Shown here piece by piece: positions 25,520-34,832 of a stretch of 64,000 bases of DNA. The translations under genes were made by a program, and so were the position numbers. The stretch is from assembly GCF_013409935.1 (NCBI RefSeq), contig NZ_JACCCO010000002.1, positions 1,054,001 to 1,118,000 on the forward strand. Direction: 5' to 3'. This stretch comes from Streptosporangium sandarakinum. Lineage in GTDB: Bacteria > Actinomycetota > Actinomycetes > Streptosporangiales > Streptosporangiaceae. Each line of letters starts with the position of its first letter. The stretch's first letter is position 1. The notes below the pieces were generated by a model. That model was not told the DNA's origin and searched no databases. It saw only the letters and a program-made list of their open reading frames with translations.

Positions 25520-28500
25520 GTGTCGTCTGAGTCGTCGCGGACAAACCCGCTGGCAGCCTTTGGTCAGAACGAATGGCTGGTCGACGAGCTGTACCAGAAG
25601 TACCTCCAGGATCCCGAGTCCGTCGACCGGGCCTGGTGGAACTTCTTCGCCGACTACACCCCAGACTCCGGGGCCGGCCGTGCCGCGCCCCAGGGCACGG
25701 CACCCGCCGCGCCCACCACCCCCACCCCGGCTGCGGCCCCGGCGACCCCGGCCCCCGCACCGGCAGCCCCCGCGCCGAAGGCGGCGGCCCCCGCGGCCGC
25801 CACGACCACCCCGGCGGCCAAGACCAAGCAGGAGACGAGCGTGCCCGCCGCCGGCGCCGAGGAAGTCCGACTCCGAGGGGCCGCCGCCCGTACGGCGGCC
25901 AACATGGAGGCCAGCCTCCATGTGCCCACGGCGACCAGCGTCCGCGCGGTCCCGGCGAAGCTGCTCATCGACAACCGCATCGTGATCAACAACCATCTGT
26001 CGCGCGGTCGCGGCGGCAAGGTGTCGTTCACGCACCTGATCGGCTTCGCGGTCGTCAAGGCCCTCGCGGCCCTGCCGGAGATGAACCACTCCTACTCCGA
26101 GGTCGACGGCAAGCCGGTGCTGGTCAAGCCCGAGCACGTCAACCTCGGCCTGGCGATCGACATCCAGAAGGGTGACACCCGCCAGCTCCTCGTGCCGTCC
26201 ATCAAGGGCGCCGAGACCATGGACTTCCGCCAGTTCTGGGTCGCCTACGAGGAGATCGTCCGCAAGGCCCGCGGCGGCAAGCTCGCCGTCGAGGACTTCG
26301 CGGGCACCACGATCTCCCTGACCAACCCGGGCACGATCGGCACCGTCCACTCGGTGCCGCGCCTGATGCCGGGCCAGGGCACCATCATCGGCGTCGGCGC
26401 GATGGAGTACCCCGCCGAGTACCAGGGCGCCTCCCCCGAGACGCTCTCCCGGCTCGCGGTGAGCAAGGTCATGACGCTCACCAGCACCTACGACCACCGG
26501 ATCATCCAGGGCGCCCAGTCGGGTGACTTCCTGCGCCAGATCCACCGCCTGCTCCTGGGTGAGGAGGGCTTCTACGACGAGATCTTCGAGGCCCTGCGCA
26601 TCCCCTACGAGCCGGTCCGCTGGGTCCAGGACATCTCGACCACCCACGACGACGACGTGGCCAAGTCCGCCCGGGTCCTGGAGCTGATCCACGCCTTCCG
26701 GGTCCGCGGCCACCTCATGGCCGACACCGACCCGCTGGAGTACAAGCAGCGCAAGCACCCCGACCTCGACATCAAGTCGCACGGGCTGACCCTGTGGGAC
26801 CTTGAGCGCGAGTTCGCCACCGGCGGTTTCGGCGGCCGCCCGCTGATGCGGCTGCGCGAGATCCTCGGCGTGCTGCGCGACTCCTACTGCCGCACCATCG
26901 GCGTGGAGTACATGCACATCCAGAACCCCGAGGAGCGGGCCTGGATCCAGGCCCAGGTGGAGCGACCGCACGCCAAGCCCGACCGGGCCGAGCAACTGCG
27001 CGTCCTGGAGCGCCTGAACACCGCCGAGGCGTTCGAGACGTTCCTGCAGACCAAGTACGTCGGCCAGAAGCGGTTCTCGCTGGAGGGCGGCGAGTCGCTG
27101 ATCCCGCTGCTCGACTCGGTGCTGAGCGCCGCCGCCGACGACAGGCTCGACGAGGCCGTCATCGGCATGGCCCACCGCGGCCGCCTGAACGTCCTGGCCA
27201 ACATCGTGGGCAAGTCCTACGGCCAGATCTTCGGCGAGTTCGAGGGCAACATCGACCCGCGCACCGCCCACGGCTCCGGCGACGTGAAGTACCACCTGGG
27301 CGCCACCGGCGACTTCGTCTCGGCCGACGGCTCCAAGCTGAAGACCTCGGTCGTGGCCAACCCCTCCCACCTGGAGACGGTCGACCCGGTCCTGGAGGGC
27401 GTGGTCCGCGCCAAGCAGGACCTGCTGGAGCGCGGCGAGGAGGGCTTCACCGTCCTGCCGGTGCTGGTCCACGGCGACGCGGCCTTCGCCGGCCAGGGCG
27501 TGGTGGCCGAGACGCTGAACCTGTCGCAGCTGCGCGGCTACCGCACCGGCGGCACCGTGCACATCGTGGTCAACAACCAGGTCGGCTTCACCACCTCCCC
27601 GGCCTCGTCCCGGTCGTCGGTCTACGCCACCGACGTCGCCCGGATGGTCCAGGCGCCGATCTTCCACGTCAACGGCGACGACCCCGAGGCCGTGGTCCGG
27701 GTCGGGCGGCTGGCGTTCGAGTACCGCCAGGCGTTCCGCAAGGACGTCGTCATCGACCTGATCTGCTACCGCCGCCGCGGCCACAACGAGAGCGACAACC
27801 CGAGCTTCACCCAGCCGCTGATGTACGACCTGATCGACGCCAAGCGGTCGGTGCGCAAGCTCTACACCGAGGCGCTGATCGGCCGGGGCGACATCACGGT
27901 GGAGGAGGCCGAGGGCGCGCTGCGCGACTACCAGGCCAAGCTGGAGAACGCCTTCGCCGAGACCCGCTCCGCCGGCGAGACCACGGGCGAGTTCACCCGC
28001 CCGGTCGACGTCGACGGCGCCATCGAGTGGTCCCACGACGACGTCCCGACGGCCGTCACCGAGGAGACCGTCAAGCGGATCGTCGACACCCAGCTCAACC
28101 TCCCCGAGGGCTTCACCATCCATCCGCGCCTGCTGCCGGTCATCCAGCGCCGCGGCCAGATGGTCGCCGAGGACCGCATCGACTGGGGCATGGGCGAGAC
28201 CCTGGCCTTCGGCTCGCTGCTGATCGACGGCCACCCGGTCCGCCTGGTCGGCCAGGACTCCCGGCGCGGCACCTTCGTCCAGCGGCACGCCGTGCTGGTC
28301 GACCGCCTCACCGGCGAGGAGCACACCCCGCTCAAGACGTTCAACAACGGAACGACGAAGTTCTACGTCTACGACTCGCTGCTCAGCGAGTACGCCGCCC
28401 TCGGCTTCGAGTACGGCTACAGCGTGGAGCGCCCCGACGCGCTGGTGTGCTGGGAGGCCCAGTTCGGTGACTTCGTCAACGGCGCGCAGTCCGTCATCGA

Positions 28501-29206
28501 CGAGTACATCACCGCGGGTGAGCAGAAGTGGGGCCAGCGCTCCGGCGTGACCCTGCTGCTGCCGCACGGCTACGAGGGCCAGGGTCCCGACCACTCGTCG
28601 GCCCGCATCGAGCGCTTCCTGCAGATGTGCGCCTACGACAACATGACCGTGGCCCAGCCGACCCTGCCGGCCAACTACTTCCACCTGCTGCGCTGGCAGG
28701 CGAAGTCGAACCGGCACCGCCCGCTGGTGGTGTTCACGCCCAAGTCGCTGCTGCGGCACAAGGCCGCGACCTCGGCGGTCTCCGACTTCACCTCCGGGTC
28801 GTTCCGGCCGGTGGTGGGCGACGCCACGGTGCAGCCGGGCGACGTCCGCAAGGTCGTGCTCTGCTCCGGCAAGATCTACTACGACCTGGCGGCGGAGCGC
28901 GACTCGAAGGGCCGTACCGACGTGGCGATCGTCCGTCTGGAGCGGCTCTACCCGTTCCCGTCGAATCCGCTCGCGGCGGAGCTGGCGCGCTACGGCGACG
29001 GTGTCGAGCTGATCTGGGCGCAGGACGAGCCGCTCAACATGGGGCCGTGGCCGTTCCTGACGCTGAAGATGGCGGAGAAGCCCGACGTGTTCGGCGGGCG
29101 CCCGGTCAAGCGGGTCTCCCGCAGGGCCAACTCCTCCCCGGCGACCGGCTCGCACTCGGCGCACGAGCGGGAGCTGCGGCAGATCCTGGCGCAGGTCTTC
29201 GACTGA
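25520..29206 (+). CDS. kgd: Multifunctional 2-oxoglutarate decarboxylase/dehydrogenase E1-E2 fusion
   Basis: About 1228 residues. It begins with the [19 protein letters not shown]-terminal segment, then an Ala/Pro linker, then an E2-type acyltransferase domain that lacks a lipoyl domain ([17 protein letters not shown] to [16 protein letters not shown]). A full ThDP-dependent E1 domain follows ([38 protein letters not shown]). This architecture is specific to actinobacterial Kgd/OdhA, which feeds the TCA cycle. I start at GTG 25520 because the related actinobacterial proteins begin just before this conserved block. A TTG at 25457 would add 21 residues. A strong hairpin follows at 29295. Confidence 0.95.
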   Translation: MSSESSRTNPLAAFGQNEWLVDELYQKYLQDPESVDRAWWNFFADYTPDSGAGRAAPQGTAPAAPTTPTPAAAPATPAPAPAAPAPKAAAPAAATTTPAAKTKQETSVPAAGAEEVRLRGAAARTAANMEASLHVPTATSVRAVPAKLLIDNRIVINNHLSRGRGGKVSFTHLIGFAVVKALAALPEMNHSYSEVDGKPVLVKPEHVNLGLAIDIQKGDTRQLLVPSIKGAETMDFRQFWVAYEEIVRKARGGKLAVEDFAGTTISLTNPGTIGTVHSVPRLMPGQGTIIGVGAMEYPAEYQGASPETLSRLAVSKVMTLTSTYDHRIIQGAQSGDFLRQIHRLLLGEEGFYDEIFEALRIPYEPVRWVQDISTTHDDDVAKSARVLELIHAFRVRGHLMADTDPLEYKQRKHPDLDIKSHGLTLWDLEREFATGGFGGRPLMRLREILGVLRDSYCRTIGVEYMHIQNPEERAWIQAQVERPHAKPDRAEQLRVLERLNTAEAFETFLQTKYVGQKRFSLEGGESLIPLLDSVLSAAADDRLDEAVIGMAHRGRLNVLANIVGKSYGQIFGEFEGNIDPRTAHGSGDVKYHLGATGDFVSADGSKLKTSVVANPSHLETVDPVLEGVVRAKQDLLERGEEGFTVLPVLVHGDAAFAGQGVVAETLNLSQLRGYRTGGTVHIVVNNQVGFTTSPASSRSSVYATDVARMVQAPIFHVNGDDPEAVVRVGRLAFEYRQAFRKDVVIDLICYRRRGHNESDNPSFTQPLMYDLIDAKRSVRKLYTEALIGRGDITVEEAEGALRDYQAKLENAFAETRSAGETTGEFTRPVDVDGAIEWSHDDVPTAVTEETVKRIVDTQLNLPEGFTIHPRLLPVIQRRGQMVAEDRIDWGMGETLAFGSLLIDGHPVRLVGQDSRRGTFVQRHAVLVDRLTGEEHTPLKTFNNGTTKFYVYDSLLSEYAALGFEYGYSVERPDALVCWEAQFGDFVNGAQSVIDEYITAGEQKWGQRSGVTLLLPHGYEGQGPDHSSARIERFLQMCAYDNMTVAQPTLPANYFHLLRWQAKSNRHRPLVVFTPKSLLRHKAATSAVSDFTSGSFRPVVGDATVQPGDVRKVVLCSGKIYYDLAAERDSKGRTDVAIVRLERLYPFPSNPLAAELARYGDGVELIWAQDEPLNMGPWPFLTLKMAEKPDVFGGRPVKRVSRRANSSPATGSHSAHERELRQILAQVFD

Positions 29207-29294
29207 TCGCCGTCCCGGCACAGGCCACAGGCCGGCCGTCCCCCGCTCCCGCCGGATGTTCGGGGGACGGGGCCGGACCTGGGCACAGCTTCCC

Positions 29295-29329
29295 GGAAGT
29301 CCCCCGCATGTTCCGTGCGGGGGACTTCC
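29295..29329 (+). terminator. Terminator hairpin after kgd
   Basis: Perfect 14-base stem GGAAGTCCCCCGCA / TGCGGGGGACTTCC with a seven-base loop. It separates kgd from the small gene at 29365, though read-through cannot be excluded. Confidence 0.75.
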
Positions 29330-29364
29330 CCGTTACCGCGCCCCTTTCACATCCGAGGAGAACG

Positions 29365-29541
29365 ATGTACTTCACCGATCGCGGCATCGAGGAGCTCGCC
29401 GACCGCCGTGGCGAGGAGGAGGTCAGCCTCGCCTGGCTGGCCGACCGGCTGCGCGAGTTCGTCGACCTGAACCCGGAGTTCGAGACCCCGGTGGAGCGGC
29501 TGGCCACCTGGCTCGCCCGCCTGGACGACGAGGACGACTGA
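29365..29541 (+). CDS. Small conserved DUF6104-like protein
   Basis: 58 residues, beginning MYFTDRGIEELADRRG and ending in an Asp/Glu-rich tail; helical and acidic. From memory, short proteins of this kind (DUF6104) occur next to kgd in other actinomycetes. ATG 29365 has a strong GAGGAG five bases upstream. Function unknown; the conserved position suggests a link to 2-oxoglutarate metabolism, but this is only context. Confidence 0.8.
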   Translation: MYFTDRGIEELADRRGEEEVSLAWLADRLREFVDLNPEFETPVERLATWLARLDDEDD

Positions 29542-29659
29542 CCCGGCCGGCCGACCGGCCGTGACCCGGGCGGACGCCGAGCACGACTGCGGCGGACGGC
29601 GGGCCCGCCCCGGCGGATGATGGACGTGCCGGGCGCGGACGGCGGGAATGACCGGTTTC

Positions 29660-29700
29660 AACGCGACATATCTTGACCTTCACCAAGAACGCGACATATC
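29660..29700 (+). promoter_or_regulatory. Direct repeat likely bound by the downstream PadR regulator
   Basis: AACGCGACATATC occurs twice, at 29660-29672 and 29688-29700 (period 28), with TCTTG...CAAGA arms between them. The copies end 24 bases before the DUF4097 start, so they overlap the likely promoter. The inner CGACATATCG is nearly palindromic. Autoregulation by the PadR protein of the same operon is the simplest reading. Confidence 0.6.
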
Positions 29701-29724
29701 GTGTTCCTCAAGGAGGTCACCGAC

Positions 29725-30522
29725 ATGCGGCAGTGGACCATCGAGAAACCCGGACAGCTCACCTTCGACGCGGTCAGCGGGCTCAACGTCCGGATCGTCG
29801 CGGGCAGGCTGGCGGTGCTGGCCAGTGACGGCCCCGCCACCCTGGACGTCACCGACATCGACAGCCCGCCGTTGGTCGTCACCCACGACGACGACGGCAC
29901 GCTCACCGTCACCTACCGCGACCTTACCTGGGAAAGCCTGCTGAGCCGGCTGTGGTCCAGGCGCCCGGAGGCCACGCTGACGCTGACCGTGCCCAGGGAG
30001 TGCCCGGTCGCCGTGGGGGTCGTCTCCGCCTCCGCGGTCGTCACCGGCTTCGAGAAGCGCACCTCGGTCAGGAGCGTCTCCGGGGAGATCGTGCTCGACG
30101 GTGTGAGCGGCGAGACCCACGCCGACACCGTCTCCGGCTCCGTCGAGAGCCGCGGCCTGGTCGGCGACCTGTCGGTCAAGAGCGTCTCCGGCGAACTGAC
30201 CGTGGCCAAGGGCACGCCCCGCCGGCTGCGCGCCAACACCGTCTCCGGCCGGATCACCGCCGATCTGGAGCTCCCGCCGACCGGCCACGTGACGCTGCAC
30301 AGCGTCTCCGGCGACATCGTGCTCCGTCTGCCGCACGACGTCGCGGCCGACGTCACGATCCGTTCCACCTCCGGCAGGCTGGCCAGCGCCTTCACCGAGC
30401 TCGCCCAGTCCGGCCAGCCCGGGATCAGGACGCTCGGCGGCAGGCTCGGCGGCGGCATGGCGTCCCTGTCGGCGGCCACCGTCACCGCGGACGTCACGCT
30501 TCTGAAGGGAGAACAGGCATGA
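29725..30522 (+). CDS. DUF4097 beta-repeat protein
   Basis: 265 residues. After about 80 residues the chain becomes a run of beta repeats marked by the recurring S-V-S-G or T-V-S-G turn (at least seven times: VRSVSGEIVL, ADTVSGSVES, VKSVSGELTV, ANTVSGRITA, LHSVSGDIVL and so on), the right-handed beta-helix-like DUF4097/adhesin fold. There is no signal peptide or membrane segment. ATG 29725 has AGGAGG nine bases upstream. Its stop overlaps the PadR start (ATGA). In many Gram-positive bacteria DUF4097 proteins are linked to envelope-stress regulation. Confidence 0.88.
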   Translation: MRQWTIEKPGQLTFDAVSGLNVRIVAGRLAVLASDGPATLDVTDIDSPPLVVTHDDDGTLTVTYRDLTWESLLSRLWSRRPEATLTLTVPRECPVAVGVVSASAVVTGFEKRTSVRSVSGEIVLDGVSGETHADTVSGSVESRGLVGDLSVKSVSGELTVAKGTPRRLRANTVSGRITADLELPPTGHVTLHSVSGDIVLRLPHDVAADVTIRSTSGRLASAFTELAQSGQPGIRTLGGRLGGGMASLSAATVTADVTLLKGEQA

Positions 30523-31307
30523 GCCCGGTCTTCGGCCACGGACGGCTCCGGCTGTACCTGCTGAAACTGCTCCAGGAGAGCCCCCGCCACGGTTACGAGG
30601 TGATCCGGCTGCTGCAGGATCGCTTCCTCGGCGTGTACTCCCCCTCCCCCGGCACGATCTACCCGCGCCTGGCCCGGCTGGAGGAGGAGGGCCTGGTCAC
30701 CCACGAGGTGGTGAACGGCAAGAAGATCTTCACGATCACCGACCGGGGCCGCGAGGAGCTGAACGCCCGGATGGACGAGCTCGCCGACCTGGAGCAGGAG
30801 ATCTCCGACTCCGTCCGCGACATCGCCCGCGAGGTCAAGGAGGACGTGCGCGACACGGTCCGGTCGCTGCGCGAGGAGCTCACCCAGATGGCGCGTGACA
30901 TGCGGCAGGGCACCGGGCAGCAGGGCGGCGCCCGCCGGGAGGACCGCGACGACCGCGACGACCGGCGCAACCAGCGCGAGGCCTGGCGGGAGCAGAAGGC
31001 CGAGTGGCAGCGCCAGAAGCAGGAATGGCAGCGTCAGAAGCAGGAGTGGCAACGGCAGAAGCAGGAGTGGCAGCAGCACGTCGGTGAGCTGAAGCAGGAA
31101 TGGAAGCAGGAGTGGAAGCGCCTGTGGGCCGAGGGCTTCGCCGGTCATGAGCCGTCCGGTGACCCCCGGCTCGGGCAGATGCTGGCCGAGTTCGTCGAGG
31201 AGGTCCGCGCCGACGCGGCCGGCCGCCGGGTGACCGAGGAGACCCTGGCCACCGCGCAGGACGCGCTCTACGACGCCGCCCGCCGCATCCGCGGCGCCCT
31301 GCGCTGA
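30519..31307 (+). CDS. PadR-family regulator with long coiled-coil tail
   Basis: 262 residues. Residues 5-80 are the PadR winged helix (LYLLKLLQESPRHGYEVI, then SPSPGTIYPRLARLEEEGLV). The middle is strongly charged and helical and contains a heptad repeat, WQRQKQE, repeated three to four times in a row (DNA 30994-31075, 21-base period). A C-terminal helical domain follows. Ordinary PadR proteins are 110-180 residues, so the tail is an extension that may mediate oligomerisation. It overlaps the DUF4097 gene by four bases; the repeats at 29660 are a candidate operator. Confidence 0.88.
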   Translation: MSPVFGHGRLRLYLLKLLQESPRHGYEVIRLLQDRFLGVYSPSPGTIYPRLARLEEEGLVTHEVVNGKKIFTITDRGREELNARMDELADLEQEISDSVRDIAREVKEDVRDTVRSLREELTQMARDMRQGTGQQGGARREDRDDRDDRRNQREAWREQKAEWQRQKQEWQRQKQEWQRQKQEWQQHVGELKQEWKQEWKRLWAEGFAGHEPSGDPRLGQMLAEFVEEVRADAAGRRVTEETLATAQDALYDAARRIRGALR

Positions 31308-31311
31308 CCTG

Positions 31312-31343
31312 CCGGTACGGCCGGCCGTCGCCGGCCGTACCGG
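31312..31343. terminator. Bidirectional terminator between the padR-type and quinone-reductase-like genes
   Basis: Perfect 13-base stem CCGGTACGGCCGG / CCGGCCGTACCGG with loop CCGTCG, centred between two convergent stop codons (31307 and 31350). Confidence 0.7.
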
Positions 31344-31349
31344 AGCGGC

Positions 31350-32312
31350 TCAGCCCCCGGCGGTGAAGACGACCTTCCCGAAGAGGTCGCCCTTCTCCAT
31401 GGCCGCGAACCCCTCGCGGGCCTCGGCCAGCGGGAGCGTCCGGTCGATCATCGGGCGTGCGCCGGTCTGCTCCAGGAACCGGGCGAGCCTGGCGAGCTGA
31501 TCGCGGGTGCCCATGGTCGAGCCGACCACGGACAGCTGGAGGAAGAACACCCGGTTCAGGTCGGCCGGCGGCACCGCGCCGCTGGTCGCGCCGGAGACCA
31601 CGATCCGCCCGCCGGGCCGCAGCGACTTCAGCGAGTGGGCCCAGGTGGCCTGGCCGACGGTCTCCATCACCGCGTCCACCCGCTCGGGCAGCCGGGCCCC
31701 GCTCTCGAAGACCTGGTCGGCGCCCAGGTCGAGGGCGCGCGCCCGCTTCTCCTCCGAGCGGCTGGTGGCCCACACCCGGTAGCCGCCCGCGCGGCCCAGC
31801 GCGATCAGCGCGGTCGCCACGCCGCCGCCCGCGCCCTGGACGAGCACGGTGGAGCCGGGCTCCAGACCGGCCTTGTCGAACAGCATCCGGTAGGCGGTCA
31901 GCCACGCGGTCGGCAGGCAGGCCGCCTCCTCGAACCCGAGCGCGGCGGGCTTGGGAACCAGGTTGCGCCGCGGCACGGCCACCCGCTCGGCGAAGGTGCC
32001 GTCGTACGTCTCCGACAGCAGCGACCGCCTCGGGTCGAGCGTCTCGTCGGGGCCGTCTCCGATCACCGCGTGGACGATGACCTCGTTGCCGTCCTCGTCG
32101 ACTCCGGCGGCGTCGCAGCCCAGGACGATCGGCAGCCGGTCCTGGCGGATACCCACGCCCCGCAACGTCCACAGGTCGTGGTGGTTGAGCGCGGCGGCCC
32201 GGACCGTGACGGTGGTCCAGCCGTCGGGAACCTCGGGTTCGGGTCGCTCGCCGAGCGTCAGCCCGGCGAGGGGGTTGTCGGGGTCGGTCTGTGTGGCGGT
32301 TACGGCGAACAT
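31350..32312 (-). CDS. Zinc-type alcohol dehydrogenase/quinone oxidoreductase-like protein
   Basis: 320 residues of the MDR superfamily. The N-terminal GroES-like domain has AAALNHHDLWTLRG and LPIVLGCDAAG. The cofactor domain has VLVQGAGGGVATALIALGRA, and WATSRSEEKRARAL fits NADP preference. The Cys/His zinc ligands of true alcohol dehydrogenases are not evident, so a quinone-oxidoreductase-like reductase is more likely. ATG 32312; monocistronic; convergent with the PadR gene. Confidence 0.87.
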   Translation of the reverse strand: MFAVTATQTDPDNPLAGLTLGERPEPEVPDGWTTVTVRAAALNHHDLWTLRGVGIRQDRLPIVLGCDAAGVDEDGNEVIVHAVIGDGPDETLDPRRSLLSETYDGTFAERVAVPRRNLVPKPAALGFEEAACLPTAWLTAYRMLFDKAGLEPGSTVLVQGAGGGVATALIALGRAGGYRVWATSRSEEKRARALDLGADQVFESGARLPERVDAVMETVGQATWAHSLKSLRPGGRIVVSGATSGAVPPADLNRVFFLQLSVVGSTMGTRDQLARLARFLEQTGARPMIDRTLPLAEAREGFAAMEKGDLFGKVVFTAGG

Positions 32313-32699
32313 GGCCGCACCCTACGCCCCCGGACCGCGTCTCCCGCCGCACCCCCGCCCGGCGGGTCCGGCGAGTTCGGCGGATCGGCCATGCCCGGAA
32401 CCGCGTCACCCGAACGGTCTCACGTGTTCCCGGTTACCCGGGAAACGAATTCGAGCCAATGGTGAAGGTGGTGCGGCGGATATTTCGATCCAGCCCGGAC
32501 AAGTGCCCCCACCAGGGGAAATACCTTTTCGCTAAATCATAACGAGTCGCTATTCAAATAACGTCTTCGCATCGGATGGAACCGTTCCAAACTTTTTCGC
32601 GTCATTTCATCGCCGAAGCCTTGATCAATTCAGTAGCGTTCCGAACGTTTTCCTGGCGAGCGGAAGTCCCGACCCTCGCCGAGAACGAAAGGAGCTCCA
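32313..32699. promoter_or_regulatory. Long AT-richer leader of protease A
   Basis: 387 bases between divergent genes; no gene is supported. It holds TTCCCGG-TTAC-CCGGGAA (32427-32444) and the perfect odd dyad TGGAAC-C-GTTCCA (32577-32589). The stretch 32500-32660 is far more AT-rich than the rest of the window, suggesting a promoter and a long 5' leader before the TTG start. Confidence 0.55.
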
Positions 32700-33821
32700 T
32701 TGAATTCCCGAGCACGGCGCCTCACGATCCCCCTCACCGGTGCCCTCCTGGTCACCGGCGTGATCGGCGCCACCTCCGGCGCGCAGGCAAGCGCGTCATC
32801 CCCCGGCGACGTGGTGAGTTCCTCCGCCTCGGAGACCCCCGTCGAGGCCACCTCGTTCTGGTCACCGGAGCGGATGCGCCGGGCCACCGACGCCTCCCGC
32901 GACCTCGACCTGAGCGTCAAGGGCGGCACGGCCTCCAAGGCCGCCGGCCGGCCCGACGGCAAGGCCGGATCGGTCCCGCCGATCGGGCAGGAGGGCGGCA
33001 AGACCGCCAAGAGCAAGAGCGTCAACCTGCCCAACACCGTCGGCCGGGTCTTCTTCACCCTGCCCGGCGCCAACCCGGCGGACCCCAAGAGCTGGAAGTA
33101 CTGCTCCGGCAGCTCGATCCAGGGCAAGTACCACAACCTGGTCGCCACCTCGGCGCACTGCGTCTACGACGTGAAGACCGACAAGTTCTACGACAACTGG
33201 GTCTTCATCCCCTCCTACTGGGACGGGGACCAGGCGTGGAACGGCAAGAACCCGTACGGCATCTACGCCGCCAAGTGGTTCAACGCGCACGACGACTTCG
33301 TGGTCAAGGAGGACTACGACTTCGACTACGCGTTCGTCAACGTCAGCTCCGGCTACAAGGTCAGCTGGGAGAAGGGCTCCGACGGCAAGTGGAAGCCGAC
33401 CATCAAGAACGTCGGCCGGCTCGGTGACAACGTCGGCGGCCAGGGCTTCGCCTGGAACCAGAAGGTGAAGAACGACATCTTCTCCTTCGGCTACCCGGCC
33501 GGCCTGCACCCCGACGGCGACAAGCCCTTCAGCGGGCGCACCATGAAGTGGTGCTACGGCACCGCGGCGGCCATGCCCGCCGCCCCGCAGTACAACATCC
33601 AGGAGCACCTCGGCTTCAAGTGCGCCTTCACCGCGGGCGCCAGTGGCGGTCCCTGGCTGCTGAAGTACAAGAACTCCACGCGGACCGGCTACATCAACGG
33701 CGTCAACAGCGTCGCGTGGGACACCGACAAGAACGACCGCTACGACAGGATCTCCTCGCCGTACTTCAACACCGACACCTACAAGGTCTACAAGGCCGCG
33801 GCCAACCGCTGGACCAAGTGA
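32700..33821 (+). CDS. Secreted trypsin-like serine protease A (tandem paralogue 1)
   Basis: 373 residues. Signal peptide (MNSRARRLTIPLTGALLVTG...AQA), then a pro-region with the family's FWSPERMRRA motif, then a chymotrypsin-fold domain. The triad is His153 (TSAHC), Asp209 (DFDYAF) and Ser315 (GASGGP). Cys135-Cys154 bracket the His, and Cys285-Cys308 precede the Ser. The LGDNVGGQG block is shared by all five paralogues. The start is TTG with AAAGGAG five bases upstream. Expected to be exported and active after pro-region removal. GASGGP replaces the more usual GDSGGP, as in V8/Glu-specific relatives; specificity unknown. Confidence 0.9.
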   Translation: MNSRARRLTIPLTGALLVTGVIGATSGAQASASSPGDVVSSSASETPVEATSFWSPERMRRATDASRDLDLSVKGGTASKAAGRPDGKAGSVPPIGQEGGKTAKSKSVNLPNTVGRVFFTLPGANPADPKSWKYCSGSSIQGKYHNLVATSAHCVYDVKTDKFYDNWVFIPSYWDGDQAWNGKNPYGIYAAKWFNAHDDFVVKEDYDFDYAFVNVSSGYKVSWEKGSDGKWKPTIKNVGRLGDNVGGQGFAWNQKVKNDIFSFGYPAGLHPDGDKPFSGRTMKWCYGTAAAMPAAPQYNIQEHLGFKCAFTAGASGGPWLLKYKNSTRTGYINGVNSVAWDTDKNDRYDRISSPYFNTDTYKVYKAAANRWTK

Positions 33822-33872
33822 CGCGAAACCCCGCCGGGCGGCCGCAAGGCCATTCGGCCGCCCGCCGTGACG

Positions 33873-33904
33873 AGGGGCCCGGTCTCCGTGGAGACCGGGC
33901 CCCT
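33873..33904 (+). terminator. Terminator after protease A
   Basis: Perfect 14-base stem AGGGGCCCGGTCTC / GAGACCGGGCCCCT, loop CGTG, followed by TT. It is 51 bases past the protease A stop and also lies downstream of the convergent inhibitor gene, so it may serve both strands. Confidence 0.75.
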
Positions 33905-34097
33905 TCGCGGTCCGGGGGTCCGCGGCTTCGGGATTCCGCGGCCCTCACCCGGGGCTTGCGGTGCGCTGCGGCACCGGGGGTTCACGACGCCCTCGGGCAT
34001 CGGCGCCTCGCGACGCGGGGCGCCGCGAGGACACTCACGGGAACGGGACCCCCTTCTCCGGGGCCCGTACTCCCTCAGGTTCCGGTCGGGACGACTC

Positions 34098-34832
34098 CTA
34101 GAAGGCGAAGACCGAGCCGGTGGTGGACCGCATCACACAGGAGTTGCCGAAGGTGTGCTGGTACCTGACGGTACGGCCGTCCCAGATGCCGCTCGCGGTC
34201 ACGGTGACGGGGTCGTACTGCATCGTGCACGCCACCCCCGGCAGCGGCCGGAGCGCGGTGAACTCGCCGTTGACCACGCTGAGCTGCCCGCATGCCTGGG
34301 CCCCCTGCGGGTGCGAGCCACGCGTCGGGTCGCAGACGAGCAGGGCGGACCGCGACGCGGCGGCCGAGAACTGTTCCCCCGGCGTGGCGGTCAGCACGAG
34401 CACCCGCATGTTCTCCGGTGACAGCAGGGGCGCCGGCCGGCGCGGATCGGCCATGGACTGCGGGGCGACGGCGGGCCGCTGCTGCGCCACGGGAGCGGCG
34501 GGCGGCCGCTGGTCGGTGGCCGTTGGCCGGTGGTCGGTGGCCGGCGGTCGCTGCCGGCTCGCGGGCGGTCGCTGGTCGGTGGCGCTGGGCGCGGCCGGTT
34601 CGATGCGGATGGTCTTCCAGGGCCGCCTGCGCCGGGGCGGTGCGGCGTTGCGCTGCCGCGTCCGCTGGACCCGCGGCGGAACGGGTTTCAGCGAGGCGGC
34701 TTCGGGCGTACTGGAGACTCCGGTCTCCCGGGGCCCGGCGGTGGCGGTGGCGGCGGTCGCCGTCGCGGTGGTGAGCGCGGCGCTGGAGAGCAGGACGAGA
34801 CCGGCGGCGGCCAGGCAGCGGAGACGTGACAT
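34098..34832 (-). CDS. Subtilisin-inhibitor-like (SSI, family I16) protein with long Pro/Arg extension
   Basis: 244 residues. A signal peptide of about 28 residues is followed by a basic, Pro-rich segment of about 110 residues with repeated ATDQRPPA-type units. The last 95 residues are an SSI domain: Cys167-Cys181 and Cys202-Cys232 match the two SSI disulfides in spacing, and CTMQYDPV aligns with the SSI reactive loop CPMVYDPV. This puts P1 at Met204 and P1' at Gln205. SSI proteins are secreted tight-binding inhibitors of subtilisin- and trypsin-like proteases. ATG 34832 has GGGGGG five bases upstream. It points against the surrounding protease genes. The extension is not part of classic SSI. 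Confidence 0.9.
   Translation of the reverse strand: MSRLRCLAAAGLVLLSSAALTTATATAATATAGPRETGVSSTPEAASLKPVPPRVQRTRQRNAAPPRRRRPWKTIRIEPAAPSATDQRPPASRQRPPATDHRPTATDQRPPAAPVAQQRPAVAPQSMADPRRPAPLLSPENMRVLVLTATPGEQFSAAASRSALLVCDPTRGSHPQGAQACGQLSVVNGEFTALRPLPGVACTMQYDPVTVTASGIWDGRTVRYQHTFGNSCVMRSTTGSVFAF

Noticed and set aside
25007..29221. A 1404-codon open frame on the minus strand opposite kgd
   Set aside because: It mirrors the complete, conserved kgd gene; its composition is that of an antisense frame in GC-rich DNA and it has no domain.
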